Origin: Kitasatospora herbaricolor
GTDB lineage: Bacteria; Actinomycetota; Actinomycetes; Streptomycetales; Streptomycetaceae
DNA length: 64,000 bases
Direction of reading: 5' to 3'
Assembly: GCF_030813695.1 (NCBI RefSeq)
Contig: NZ_JAUSVA010000002.1
Location: 8,517,501 to 8,581,500 of the forward strand
In this document: positions 11,733 to 20,728 of the stretch, in pieces
How positions within the stretch are numbered: position 1 is the stretch's first letter
Layout of the letters: each line of letters opens with the position of its first letter
Position numbers and translations under genes: made by a program
The notes under the pieces: generated by a model
Database searches by the model: none
What the model saw: only the letters and a program-made list of their open reading frames with translations
Told to the model about the DNA's origin: nothing

Positions 11733-13460
11733 ATGACATTTCTCATGGCGCGGCCACGACGCCGCGCGTGGAAGAGAGCGCTCTCATTGATACCCGTCGT
11801 CGCGGTCACGGTGGCGGCCACCGTCGTCGGGACGGCGAACGTCGAGGCGGCGTTGCCCCCGACCCCGTCGGGCTTCTCGCTCACCTGGAGCGACGACTTC
11901 AACGGTGCGTCCGGGGCCGGCATCGACCAGAGCCTGTGGAAGTACGACACCGGGCCGGGCAGCAACTTCGGCACCGGCGAGATCGAAACCATGACCAGCA
12001 GCACCTCGAACGTCTACTACGACGGCCAGGGCCACCTGGTCCTCCAGGCCCTGCACTCCGGCTCCGACCCGCGGAGCGGATGGACCTCCGGGCGCGTGGA
12101 GACCCAGTCGGCGAACTTCGGCGCACCGGCGGGCGGAGTCGTGCGCATCGAGTCCGTCCTGCAGCAGCCGAACGTCAACACCGCCAACGGGGCCGGGTAC
12201 TGGCCCGCGTTCTGGATGCTCGGCGCACCCCTGCGCGACGGGGTGACCTGGCCGAAGTCCGGCGAGATCGACATCATGGAGGACATCAACGGCCGCGGTT
12301 CCGTCTTCAGTACGATCCACTGCGGGGTGAACCCGGGCGGTCCGTGCAACGAGTCGACCGGCATCGGCTCGGGCGAGCGCGCCTGTCCGGGCTGCCAGAC
12401 CGGCTTCCACGACTACGCGACGGAGATCGACCGCTCGGTGTCGCCGGAGCAGATCCGGTTCTACCTCGACGGGAACAACTTCTTCACCGTCAACGCGGGC
12501 CAGGTGGACGCCGCGACCTGGGCCAACGCGATCGACCACCCGTTCTTCATCATCTACGACCTGGCGATCGGCGGCGGCTTCCCGGACGCCTACGGCGGGG
12601 GCCCGAACGCGGCCACGGTCTCGGGCGGCAAGCTGGTCATCGACTCGGTGGCCGTGTACAACAAGGGCCCCGGCGGTGGTGGCGGAGGCGGTTCGGCGAC
12701 GGGCCGGACGATCACCGGCCCCGGCGGCAAGTGCGTGGACGTGGCAGGCGACGACGTCGGCGGCGACGGCGCCGCGGTGCAACTGTGGGACTGCCAGTCG
12801 GGCGCCAAGGACCAGCACTGGACCTGGAGCGGCCAGACCCTGCAGACCCTCGGCAAGTGCCTGGACATCGCCGGCGGCAACAGCGCCGGGGGGACGAAGC
12901 TGCAACTCGCCACCTGCAACAGCGGCGGCTACCAGTCATGGGTGCGGCAGACCGACGGCTCGCTGCGGAACCCGGCCAGCGGCCGGTGCATCGACTCCCC
13001 GTCGGGAGCCACCGCGAACGGCACCCGGCTGCAGATCTGGGACTGCAACGGCTCCGGCGCCCAGAAGTTCACCATCGGCACCCCGATCTACGGCCCGGGC
13101 GGCAAGTGCGTGGACGTGGCGGGCGAGGACACCGGCGGCGACGGCACCGCCGTCCAGCTCTGGGACTGCCAGCAGGCCACCTCGCTCGACCAGAAGTGGA
13201 CCTGGAGCGGCCAGACCCTGCGCACGCTGGGCCGGTGCCTGGACATCGCCGGCGGCAACAGCGCCGCCGGCACGCAGCTCCAACTGGCCACCTGCAACGG
13301 CGGCGGCTACCAGAACTGGGTCGCCAACGCCGACGGTTCGCTGTCCAACCCGACCAGCGGCCGGTGCATCGACTCCCCGTCAGGAGCCACCGCGAACGGC
13401 ACCCGGCTGCAGATCTGGGACTGCAACGGCTCCGGCGCCCAGAAGTTCTCCCTGGCCTGA
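11733..13460 (+). CDS. Secreted GH16 beta-glucanase with tandem ricin-type lectin module
   Basis: A 575-residue extracellular glycosidase. The N-terminus is a basic then hydrophobic signal peptide (cleavage probably after VEA). The catalytic domain (about 40-315) carries the GH16 motif GEIDIMED with Glu178, Asp180 and Glu183 as nucleophile, helper and acid/base; the sequence resembles endo-beta-1,3-glucanases (laminarinases). A Gly-rich linker leads to two lectin segments with ricin-type QLWDC and QNW features (about 325-450 and 450-575), expected to bind polysaccharide. ATG 11733 was chosen because it precedes the basic region; 11745 is an alternative and neither has a clear Shine-Dalgarno sequence. 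A 12-bp palindrome lies within the signal-peptide codons. Confidence 0.92.
   Translation: MTFLMARPRRRAWKRALSLIPVVAVTVAATVVGTANVEAALPPTPSGFSLTWSDDFNGASGAGIDQSLWKYDTGPGSNFGTGEIETMTSSTSNVYYDGQGHLVLQALHSGSDPRSGWTSGRVETQSANFGAPAGGVVRIESVLQQPNVNTANGAGYWPAFWMLGAPLRDGVTWPKSGEIDIMEDINGRGSVFSTIHCGVNPGGPCNESTGIGSGERACPGCQTGFHDYATEIDRSVSPEQIRFYLDGNNFFTVNAGQVDAATWANAIDHPFFIIYDLAIGGGFPDAYGGGPNAATVSGGKLVIDSVAVYNKGPGGGGGGGSATGRTITGPGGKCVDVAGDDVGGDGAAVQLWDCQSGAKDQHWTWSGQTLQTLGKCLDIAGGNSAGGTKLQLATCNSGGYQSWVRQTDGSLRNPASGRCIDSPSGATANGTRLQIWDCNGSGAQKFTIGTPIYGPGGKCVDVAGEDTGGDGTAVQLWDCQQATSLDQKWTWSGQTLRTLGRCLDIAGGNSAAGTQLQLATCNGGGYQNWVANADGSLSNPTSGRCIDSPSGATANGTRLQIWDCNGSGAQKFSLA
11774..11785. promoter_or_regulatory. 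12-bp palindrome GAGAGCGCTCTC, possible LacI-family operator
   Basis: A perfect palindrome with the same AGCGCT core as the CebR operator TGGGAGCGCTCCCA but with A/T in place of G/C at two symmetric positions. It lies about 40 bases inside the GH16 reading frame. A binding role as an intragenic operator is inference. Confidence 0.4.
12715..13455 (+). repeat. Direct duplication encoding two lectin segments
   Basis: Two segments of about 370 bases (about 12715-13080 and 13090-13455) are near-identical over long runs at DNA level, for example the GGKCVDVAG, CLDIAGGNSA and CIDSPSGATANG codons. The high DNA identity points to recent or homogenised duplication inside the GH16 gene. Confidence 0.9.
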
Positions 13461-13554
13461 GCCGGCGCGGGACTGCAGCCGGGTACGGCGAGGGCGGCCG
13501 GAGACCGCCCTCCGCGACCTCGCGCACGGCCCTTGCCCGGCCGGCGCGGTCGTG

Positions 13555-13586
13555 GCTGCTGCGGGGCAGCTCCGCCCCGCAGCAGC
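13555..13586 (+). terminator. Terminator after the GH16 gene
   Basis: A perfect 13-bp stem (13555-13567 with 13574-13586) with a 6-base loop lies 95 bases after the GH16 stop and before the HEAT-repeat gene. Confidence 0.75.
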
Positions 13587-13697
13587 GCACGCTCCACCTG
13601 CGCCGAAAGCGGGCGTGGGTGGAGCGGGGGACGGGAAACGAGCCGGCCGCCCGGCCGCCCGGCCGTTCTGTCGGACCCGGCTGCGAGGATCGCGTCC

Positions 13698-15776
13698 ATG
13701 GATCTCGCTGACGCCCTCGCCGGCCTGGACGCCCACCCCTGGGCCCGCGTCTCGCACGCCTACGGCCCCGCGGAGGACCTGCCCGACCTGCTGCGCGCCC
13801 TCGCCGAGGGCGGGGAGAGCGCCGAGGAGGCGATCTCCGAGCTGTATTCGTGCATCCTCCACCAGGGCACGGTGTACCCCGCCAGCGTGGACGCCGTCCC
13901 GTACCTCGCCCGCATCGCCGTGGCAGCGGGCGCCGGAGCGACCGAAGTCCTGTGCCTGCTCGGCGGGTTGGCCGAGAGCGAGGACGAATGGGAGATCGCG
14001 CCGGGCGCCGTCCGGAGCGCCGTCGCCGATCAGATCCCGCTGTTGACAACGCTGCTGGCACACGAAGACGTGGACGTCCGGCTGGTCACCGCCTGGACAC
14101 TCGGCCACACCCGGGACGCCGATGCCGCCCTGGCCTCCCTGCGGGGGCGGTGGACGGCCGAGGCCGATCCCGGCGTCCGGGCCGAACTGCTCGTCGCGCT
14201 CGGCCGGGTGGACCTCCCCGGCGCCACCGTCGAAGCCCCCGCGCTGCTCGGCCCGGCCACGCCCGCGCCGCTGCGACTGGCCGCGCTCCGCATAGCCCTG
14301 GACGCCGCGGAGCCGTGGACCCAGGCCCACCACGACGCCGCGCTCGGCCTGCTGCCCGCCCGCCAATTCACCGTCGACCGCTACAGCTTGCACCACCGTG
14401 ACCCGCTGCCCGCGATCGTCGACACCCTGCTGCACCGCGAGAGCGAGGCCGACCACGAGAGCGCGTTCGCGCTGCTGGACGCCGCCCTGCGCGACGAGGA
14501 CCCCGAGGTACGGGCCGAGGCGCTCTCCGCGGCCCACCGCGCCTGCCACCTCTCCCGCAGCGCCCCGGAACGGCTCGTCCCGGCCATCGCCCCGCTCGCG
14601 GCCGCGCCCCAGGCGTCGGCCCTGCTCGGCGGCCTCGGCCCGGCCGGCGCCGAGGCCGCGCCCGTCCTCGCCGGACTTGCCGCCCGACCCGACGACGAGG
14701 CGGCCGACGATGCGCTGGCCGCGCTGGTCCGGGTCGCGCCCCGCCAGGCCGCCCCGCTGCTGGCCGGGGACCTCGACCGACGCCCCCGCGCGCTCGCCGC
14801 CGCAGCCGACTTCCAGGCTCCCCGCTTCCCCTACGACCCGGCCCTGCTCGCCGCCGTCCGCGCCCGGCTGGCCACGGCCGGGCTCGACAACAACGAGACG
14901 GCCCGACTGGTCCACCTGCTGCGCCGGTGGGGTCCGCAGGCGGCCGCCGCCCTGCCCGAGCTGTACGCCGTGCTGCCCGGATTCCCGTACGCCGCCACCG
15001 CCATCACCGCCGTCGCCGCCGCAGGTCCGCAGGCCGAGCGGGAGCGGGCCGGCAGCGTGCTCCGGGGTGCCGGCGGTTCGCTGGCGGTGGCTCGGGCCCA
15101 CCACGACCTCACCGCCGAGACCGACGTCCTGCTCGACGCCGTCGCCGAGGCGCTCGCCGGCCCGCGCGTGAGCGCGGAGGCCGCCGAAGGCGCCGCCGCC
15201 CTGGGCGCGGCGGCCGTCGGACTGCTCCCCGCCCTGCGGGCGGCGGTCGGCGAGGACGGCGGGACGACCGTCCCGCAACTGGACGGCGACATCGCTGTCG
15301 CCACGGCCCTGTGGCAGATCGACGGCGATGCCGAGGAAGCCGTCACGATCCTGGCCTCCGTCCTCGACCGCACCGCCGGCAACCAGCTCTGGTACCGGTG
15401 GACCGTCGTCCGCGCGCTCCGTGCCGCCGCCCTCCTCGGCGCGGGCGCCCGGCTCCTGATCCCCCGAGTGGAACAGCTGCTCGCCGACCCCGAGAAGGCG
15501 CCCGCCGCGGCCCTCGCCCTGCTCGCCGTCGCCGGCCCGGACGCCGTCGACCCCGTCCGACTCGCCGAAGCGGCTCTCCACTCGGCCGAGACGGGAGCGG
15601 ACGTCCCCGGCGCCTGCGAGGCTCTCCAAGCCCTCGGCGCCACCGCCCTGAGCGTCCACCAGCGGCGGCGCGTCGCCGAACTCGCGGAGAGGGACCGGCG
15701 CATCGTCGGCTCGGGTGTCGCGGGCGGCATCATCCGCGAGGACGAGCGACTGCGCGCCGCCCTGGCCGCCATCTGA
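13698..15776 (+). CDS. HEAT-repeat protein
   Basis: A 692-residue, Ala/Leu-rich cytoplasmic protein without signal peptide or membrane segment. It consists largely of helical repeats with HEAT/PBS-lyase features, for example DPEVRAEALSAAHRA and DVDVRLVTAWTLGHT. Such solenoids act as scaffolds for protein binding; no catalytic domain is seen. The ATG at 13698 is preceded by GAGGAT and begins the conserved-looking sequence MDLADALAGLD; the frame is open upstream without coding character. Similar large HEAT proteins are common and uncharacterised in Streptomyces. It converges with the secreted lectin gene downstream. Confidence 0.75.
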   Translation: MDLADALAGLDAHPWARVSHAYGPAEDLPDLLRALAEGGESAEEAISELYSCILHQGTVYPASVDAVPYLARIAVAAGAGATEVLCLLGGLAESEDEWEIAPGAVRSAVADQIPLLTTLLAHEDVDVRLVTAWTLGHTRDADAALASLRGRWTAEADPGVRAELLVALGRVDLPGATVEAPALLGPATPAPLRLAALRIALDAAEPWTQAHHDAALGLLPARQFTVDRYSLHHRDPLPAIVDTLLHRESEADHESAFALLDAALRDEDPEVRAEALSAAHRACHLSRSAPERLVPAIAPLAAAPQASALLGGLGPAGAEAAPVLAGLAARPDDEAADDALAALVRVAPRQAAPLLAGDLDRRPRALAAAADFQAPRFPYDPALLAAVRARLATAGLDNNETARLVHLLRRWGPQAAAALPELYAVLPGFPYAATAITAVAAAGPQAERERAGSVLRGAGGSLAVARAHHDLTAETDVLLDAVAEALAGPRVSAEAAEGAAALGAAAVGLLPALRAAVGEDGGTTVPQLDGDIAVATALWQIDGDAEEAVTILASVLDRTAGNQLWYRWTVVRALRAAALLGAGARLLIPRVEQLLADPEKAPAAALALLAVAGPDAVDPVRLAEAALHSAETGADVPGACEALQALGATALSVHQRRRVAELAERDRRIVGSGVAGGIIREDERLRAALAAI

Positions 15777-15821
15777 TCCCGGGGTTGCTCCTGGACCTGT
15801 GTCGCACGGCGCGTCGGCCGA

Positions 15822-15853
15822 CGTGGGGGCCGCCCGAGGAGGCGGCCCCCACG
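15822..15853. terminator. Bidirectional terminator between convergent genes
   Basis: A perfect 13-bp stem (15822-15834 with 15841-15853) with loop CGAGGA lies between the HEAT-repeat gene stop and the stop of the minus-strand lectin gene. Confidence 0.85.
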
Positions 15854-15886
15854 CGTCGTGCCGGGGAGGCGGTCAGGTCACCGCGC

Positions 15887-18373
15887 TCACTGGATCGTCC
15901 ACTGCTGGGTGGCCAACCCGTTGCTCGCCTGCTGGGTCACCGGTGCGTTGTCGGAGGTCGAGGCGGTGGTGAGCAGCAGTCCGCTCCTGACGGACGCGAC
16001 GGTGAACGCCCCACTCGTCTGCTTGGTGAGGATCCAGCGCTGGTTCGCGCCGCCGGTGCAGGTCCACTGGATGACCTGGGCACCCGCGGCGGTGGAGCCG
16101 CCGCTGACGTCGGCGCAGAGCCCCGACAGGCCGTTGACGAGCTGGTAGGAGCCGTCCGACTGGCGGGTGAACTGCCAGTTCTGGTTCGTCCCGCCGTTGG
16201 CGGTCCAGGTGATGAGCTGGGTGCCGGCGGCCGTGCTGTGGTTCGGGTCGTCCAGCGCCTTGCCACCCGTCACGACGGTGTGCGTCCCGGTGAGGTCGGT
16301 GCCGGCCGGGTTGACGGTCCAGCTGAAGGTGGCCGAGCCGGCGGCCGTGCCGGACGAGGCGGTGACCGTCACGGTCGAGGTGCCGGCCGTGGTCGGCGTG
16401 CCGGTGATCAGGCCGGAGGAGGAGATCGACAGCCCGGCGGGCAGGCCGGTCGCGGAGAAGGTCAGAGCCTTGTTCTGCGAGTCGGCGGCAGCGATCTGGA
16501 CGGAGGCCGCGGTGCCCACGGTGCCGGTCCGGGAGCCGGGGTCGGTGACCAGGACGGTCTCGGCGGCCGTCCCGGTCGCGGTCACGGTGAGGGTCTGGTC
16601 GTCCGAGGCACGGGTGCCGCCGACGGAGTTGCCCGTGCTGTTGGTCCAGTAGCGGGCGGGCGTGGTCTCGGTGAGCCGGGTGGTGTCCGAGGATAGGCCG
16701 ATCACCAGGCCGCTGTAGCGGTTGACCAGGCGGTACGTGCCGTCCTTGGCGCCCGTCGCGGACTTGTCGGCGATGACGAACCACTGCTGCCCGACCGTGG
16801 GGCCGCCCGTTCCGGGCGCGTTGACGGTCGGCCTGGCTGCCCAGGCCCGGCCCGAGGTCGCCGAGGAGTCGACACCCAGGAGCCCGCCGGTGGAGGAGTT
16901 GCCGATCCGGTACGAGCCGTCGCCGTTGGAGGTGAACGACCAGGCCTCCAGGGCCGATCCGGTGCCGGTGGCCAGTGAGGTCGTCGTGGCGCCGCCGGAG
17001 GTCTGGGCGAGGATCCGGCCGGACCCGTTGGCGATCCTGTAGGTCTTGGCCGGGTCGAAGGGCGCCGCGGCGGGCGTGGGGGAGTCGATGGTGATGTTGG
17101 CGTACTCGCCCGAGGAGCTCGCGCAGGAGATCGAGCAGTACGCCCGGAAGGTCTTGCCGACGATGGTGGAGCTGGTCCTGTTCGCACCGTCGAGGAACCA
17201 GCGGTACCACGAGGCGTCGTGGTAGCTGCCGGTGTCGCCGATCAGGGTCCACTTCTGCGTGGCGAGATCGGCGGTGGCGTAGAACTGCCGCGGGGCGTTG
17301 CCGCTCTGGTCGACCTGCTGGGGCTCGCCGATGTACAGCCCGAGATAGGCGTTGTAGGTCACGTCCATCACGAACAGCGGGGAGGTCGCCGGGGCCTTGC
17401 CGGCCGCCACCTGCTCGCTGACGGTACCCGTGCTCGCCGGGCTGTACTCGGACGCCGCCGGGGTGTAGCCGGTGTCGCCCGCGCCGGTGACCGGTACCAG
17501 GTTGCTCTCCTTGCCACCCGCACCGGGCTGCGACCAGGCGCCGTCGTACCACTTCTGCCAGGTGCCGGGCGCCATCTTGCCGGCGATCGGTGCTCGCGCC
17601 ACGTGCTCGTGGAACGCCTTCCAGCCGCCGGACTTGTCCACGAGGCGCGAGCCGTAGAAGACGTAGAAGTAGCCCGAGGCGGTGTCCACCAGGAGGCGCT
17701 GGTCACCGTCGCCGTAGTAATAGGTCTTGTTGGGGAAGGCCGCGGTGTCGTTGCGCGCGGTGCTGTACGGGGAGGTGATGACCTTGTCCTTGATGGTCCA
17801 GGTCCGGCCCTGGTCCTTGGAGAGCGCGTAGTCGATGGCGTCGAAGTGGAGGCCGTCGCCGAACGGCTGCGGGGTGAACTCGTTGTGGACCAGTCCGTAC
17901 CAGTCGCCGGTGTCCGGGTCGACCCACACGCCGGACAGGTCGCAGTAGTTCTTCTGCGCGTAGCCCGATCCCGCGGGGGCCGCTGTCGAGGTCAGGCCGG
18001 TGGGACTGTTGTTGCACCGCCAGGTGGTGTCGTTGTTCTTGTCGTTCGCGTTGGCCGGGTTGACGGCGTTGCTGGTCGCGGTCGAGCGGGTGGCGGTGTC
18101 GAGGTTGGTGCCGGTGAAGAAGTCCCAGTAGCGGGGCTCGTTCGTGCCGTACAGCGCCGCGGACTGCTGGAACCAGAACGTCCCGTCCTTGTCGATGTAG
18201 GGACTGGCCGGGGTGTCGGTCGGGTGCCCGTAGGAGCCGGTCGTCCCGACGGTCACCGTGTAGGCGGGTGCGGCCGCCGCCGCGGGGGCCGGCGACGCCG
18301 CCGTGCCGCCGGCCACCGCCAGAGCGGTGGCGACGAACGCGACGGCGAGCCTTCTCACCTGGGGAACTGGCAT
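15887..18373 (-). CDS. Secreted propeller-lectin protein, paralogue A
   Basis: An 828-residue exported protein of no family I can name exactly. Signal peptide at 1-35 (Ala-rich, AAAAAPAYT cleavage region). Residues about 40-440 are Trp/Tyr/Gly-rich beta structure with repeated phrases (DKDGTFWFQ, SKDQGRTWTI, PLFVMDVTYN) that look like a sialidase-type or GH43-like beta-propeller. About 440-600 is a beta-trefoil-like lectin stretch (GDGSYRI, DGTYRLVNRYSGL). About 600-690 is a bacterial Ig-like domain of the putative-Ig type (LPAGLSISSSGLITGTP). The C-terminus is a second ricin-type trefoil with TNQNWQF and NQRWIL repeats. Start chosen from GAAGGAG 7 bases upstream. Paralogue B at 20729-23203 shares the same order throughout. 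It probably binds or degrades an extracellular polysaccharide or glycoconjugate. Confidence 0.88.
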   Translation of the reverse strand: MPVPQVRRLAVAFVATALAVAGGTAASPAPAAAAAPAYTVTVGTTGSYGHPTDTPASPYIDKDGTFWFQQSAALYGTNEPRYWDFFTGTNLDTATRSTATSNAVNPANANDKNNDTTWRCNNSPTGLTSTAAPAGSGYAQKNYCDLSGVWVDPDTGDWYGLVHNEFTPQPFGDGLHFDAIDYALSKDQGRTWTIKDKVITSPYSTARNDTAAFPNKTYYYGDGDQRLLVDTASGYFYVFYGSRLVDKSGGWKAFHEHVARAPIAGKMAPGTWQKWYDGAWSQPGAGGKESNLVPVTGAGDTGYTPAASEYSPASTGTVSEQVAAGKAPATSPLFVMDVTYNAYLGLYIGEPQQVDQSGNAPRQFYATADLATQKWTLIGDTGSYHDASWYRWFLDGANRTSSTIVGKTFRAYCSISCASSSGEYANITIDSPTPAAAPFDPAKTYRIANGSGRILAQTSGGATTTSLATGTGSALEAWSFTSNGDGSYRIGNSSTGGLLGVDSSATSGRAWAARPTVNAPGTGGPTVGQQWFVIADKSATGAKDGTYRLVNRYSGLVIGLSSDTTRLTETTPARYWTNSTGNSVGGTRASDDQTLTVTATGTAAETVLVTDPGSRTGTVGTAASVQIAAADSQNKALTFSATGLPAGLSISSSGLITGTPTTAGTSTVTVTASSGTAAGSATFSWTVNPAGTDLTGTHTVVTGGKALDDPNHSTAAGTQLITWTANGGTNQNWQFTRQSDGSYQLVNGLSGLCADVSGGSTAAGAQVIQWTCTGGANQRWILTKQTSGAFTVASVRSGLLLTTASTSDNAPVTQQASNGLATQQWTIQ

Positions 18374-18681
18374 CGGTGAACTCCTTCTTCTTGACGGTCC
18401 GCCCGAGCAGGGCTCTGCGAGCCGGCGCCACCGGGGCATCCGAACGGGTCGACGCGGCGGGTGCGCGGGTCCTGCCGCGGGCCATGAGATCGGTGCGTGT
18501 CCGTCCGGCGGGGTCGCCTGTCGGCACGGGTGCTCGACGGGCCGCGGGCGGGCCCGGCGCGCGATCACTCATGCGAGTCACAGTCATCATGTGAGGCCGG
18601 GACGGCTCAGTCCATCGACAAATCCTGGCGAGGACTTGGACTTTCCGCGCGTCCTGCCGCCGGGCCGGACGGGCGGACCGT
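18374..18681. other. Upstream region of propeller-lectin gene A
   Basis: Contains the strong Shine-Dalgarno GAAGGAG (18380-18386, minus strand) of the paralogue A gene and presumably its promoter. A near-palindrome ACTCATGCGAGT occurs around 18568-18579. No gene or clear -35/-10 pair is seen. Confidence 0.5.
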
Positions 18682-19467
18682 TCACACGCACAGGACGTCG
18701 ACGTTCCGCTGTCCGAACTCCTCGGTGATCTCCTTCGGCGCGCCGCTGTCCGTCACCAGGACCGACAGCGATCCGGTCGGGCAGATCTGGGCGAAGGCCC
18801 GCCTGCCCAGCTTGGAGGAGTCGGCCACCACGATCACCGTCGCGGCGCGCTCGGCGAGGGCGCGGTCGGCGGTGGCCGCCTCCTGGTCGCGGGTCGCCGC
18901 GCCGAAGTGCGGGTGGACGGCGTCGACGCCCAGGACCGCGTAGTCGAGCGAGAGCCCCTGGACGGGGAGCGCCGCGAGGGGGCCGACCAGGTCGTAGGAG
19001 TTGGTCCTGGCGATCCCGCCGGTGACCACCAGTTTGATCCGCGGGCGGATCGCGAGTTCGACGGCGATGTTGATGGCGTTGGTGACGACGGTCAGCGCCG
19101 GGGCCCCGGTCTCCTCGGCGGGACCGGACCGGACGGACAGTTCGCGGGCCACCACGGAAGTCGTGCTGCCGCCGTTGATCCCGACCGTCGAGCCGGGCGG
19201 GATCAGATCGGCCGCGGCCTTGGCGATGCGCTCCTTCCGCCCCGCTCGGCTGGTCGTCCGGTAACTCAGCGGCAGGGCGTGGGTGACGGCACCGAGCGCC
19301 GCGCCACCGTGCGTTCGGGTCAGGAGCATCTGCCGGTCCAGCGTGTCCAGGTCCCGGCGGACGGTCGACACGGAACAGTCCACCAGTTCGGCGGCTTCAC
19401 CGCTGCCCAGACTGCCCCTTTCGCCGAGGGCGTCCAGAAGCCTGGTCCACCGGTCTTGCGCACCCAT
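18682..19467 (-). CDS. DeoR/GlpR-family transcriptional regulator
   Basis: 261 residues. The N-terminal winged helix (about 15-65) has the family pattern SGEAAELVDCSVSTVRRDL followed by the linker motif THGGA. The C-terminal DeoR sensor domain (about 85-255) has GINGGSTTSVVAREL and VVADSSKLGRRAFAQ, typical of phosphosugar-binding members related to ribose isomerase folds. AAGGAGGAAA just upstream of the ATG at 19467 makes a strong start. The 5' end overlaps the AraC-type gene by 71 bases in another frame, so the two regulators are probably translated from one message. Position between two secreted lectin paralogues suggests control of these by a sugar phosphate. Confidence 0.9.
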   Translation of the reverse strand: MGAQDRWTRLLDALGERGSLGSGEAAELVDCSVSTVRRDLDTLDRQMLLTRTHGGAALGAVTHALPLSYRTTSRAGRKERIAKAAADLIPPGSTVGINGGSTTSVVARELSVRSGPAEETGAPALTVVTNAINIAVELAIRPRIKLVVTGGIARTNSYDLVGPLAALPVQGLSLDYAVLGVDAVHPHFGAATRDQEAATADRALAERAATVIVVADSSKLGRRAFAQICPTGSLSVLVTDSGAPKEITEEFGQRNVDVLCV

Positions 19468-20563
19468 CGATTTCCTCCTTGCCCGCCCCGACGTTCGTCG
19501 TGGGTGGGGCTTCAGGTCCAGGCGGGCCCGTCGGTCGGGCCGGACAGGTCAACTCCTCAGGCCCGAAGCTCGGTTGAGCGTGCGATGCCGGGCGGGCGGG
19601 GCCGGGGTCGCGCTCCTGGGCGACCGGGGCGGCGGCCGGCGGCGTCGCCGAGCGGTCGGGTACCTGCGAGCGGTCGTGCTCCACCATCGGCGGATCGTCC
19701 GGTCCGGGCACCGACTCGCTCCAGCCGCCGGGCACTTGACGGCGCTGCTGCCGGCGGAACCGGACCGGCGGGACGCCGACGCGTTTGGCGAACATGCGGC
19801 TGAAGTACGCGGCGTCGGTGTGGCCCACGCGGACGGCGACGTCGTGGACCGGTAGTTCGGTGTTCGTCAGCAGATCCTTGGCAACGCTGAGCCGGGCCTC
19901 GATCAGGTACTCCTTCAGGCTGGTCCCGGTGCTGCGGCGGACCACGTCCCGCAGGACGGGCAGGGCGAGACCGCAGCGCGCGGCGTGATCCTCGACGCTG
20001 ATGGGGAGCAGGGCGTTGCGGGTGAGGTTCCGCAGCAGGGGATCACCGTCGTCCGTGACGTCCGTCCGGGCGTGCCAGAGGGCGATGAGCACGTCGTGCA
20101 CGGCGGCGGACGCCTCGACCTGGAACAGCGGACTGCCGCCACGGGCGGCCCGGACGATGCGGCCGACGGCGTCGTTGATCCGGCCGGTGGCGCTGAGCGG
20201 AACCGGTGCGTCGTCGGGGGAGAAGAGCCCGAGCTCCGAGTACGCCTCGACGGCTGAACCCGAGAATTCCACGAACGACTCCTCCCAGCCGGTCTCAGGG
20301 TTCGGCGCGTAGTGGTGTTCGACGCCGGGGAGCAGCCAGAGCAGTGCCGGGCCGAGCACCTGGTGACGGGGGCCGCCGTTCGCGGAGAACCACCCCCGTC
20401 CGGAGGAGACGACGACGGCCACATGACGGTCCAGGGTGCGCGGCCCGACGGCGGGCAGCGGTCCGCGTTGCAGGCCGACCCCGAGGCAGACCAGGCCGAG
20501 CTTCCAGTGCACGTCCGCTGCGGTGAAGTAGCGCATCCAGGTCTGGTACCGCACTCCGTTCAC
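19397..20563 (-). CDS. AraC-family transcriptional regulator with long C-terminal tail
   Basis: 388 residues. An N-terminal cupin-like sensor region (about 15-110, with VEHHYAPNP) precedes the two helix-turn-helix motifs (about 180-275; VEDHAARCGLALPVLRDVV and VHDVAVRVGHTDAAYFSRMF). Normal family members end near residue 280; here about 110 Pro/Arg-rich residues follow with no homology I recognise, running into the start of the DeoR gene. The tail may be real, or it may reflect a frameshift or readthrough. The start is GTG 20563 with GGAGG unusually close; GTG 20554 fits the ribosome site better. Confidence 0.85.
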   Translation of the reverse strand: MNGVRYQTWMRYFTAADVHWKLGLVCLGVGLQRGPLPAVGPRTLDRHVAVVVSSGRGWFSANGGPRHQVLGPALLWLLPGVEHHYAPNPETGWEESFVEFSGSAVEAYSELGLFSPDDAPVPLSATGRINDAVGRIVRAARGGSPLFQVEASAAVHDVLIALWHARTDVTDDGDPLLRNLTRNALLPISVEDHAARCGLALPVLRDVVRRSTGTSLKEYLIEARLSVAKDLLTNTELPVHDVAVRVGHTDAAYFSRMFAKRVGVPPVRFRRQQRRQVPGGWSESVPGPDDPPMVEHDRSQVPDRSATPPAAAPVAQERDPGPARPASHAQPSFGPEELTCPARPTGPPGPEAPPTTNVGAGKEEIDGCARPVDQASGRPRRKGQSGQR

Positions 20564-20660
20564 ACCCTCCGATCCAGCGTCACTCGGTGGTCGTCCGGCC
20601 GAGGGCGGGCGAGCCGCGGGCCCTCCCGGGGCGGGGGAGTGGTCCCGTCCGGGCGCGAAG

Positions 20661-20687
20661 GGGCCCTGCGGGGTCTCCGCAGGGCCC
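20661..20687 (-). terminator. Terminator after propeller-lectin gene B
   Basis: A perfect 11-bp stem (20661-20671 with 20677-20687) and 5-base loop lies 40 bases beyond the paralogue B stop, separating it from the AraC gene on the same strand. Confidence 0.8.
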
Positions 20688-20728
20688 GTTCGTCACGGCC
20701 GGTCAGGTCGGCCCGTACGGGCGGACGG

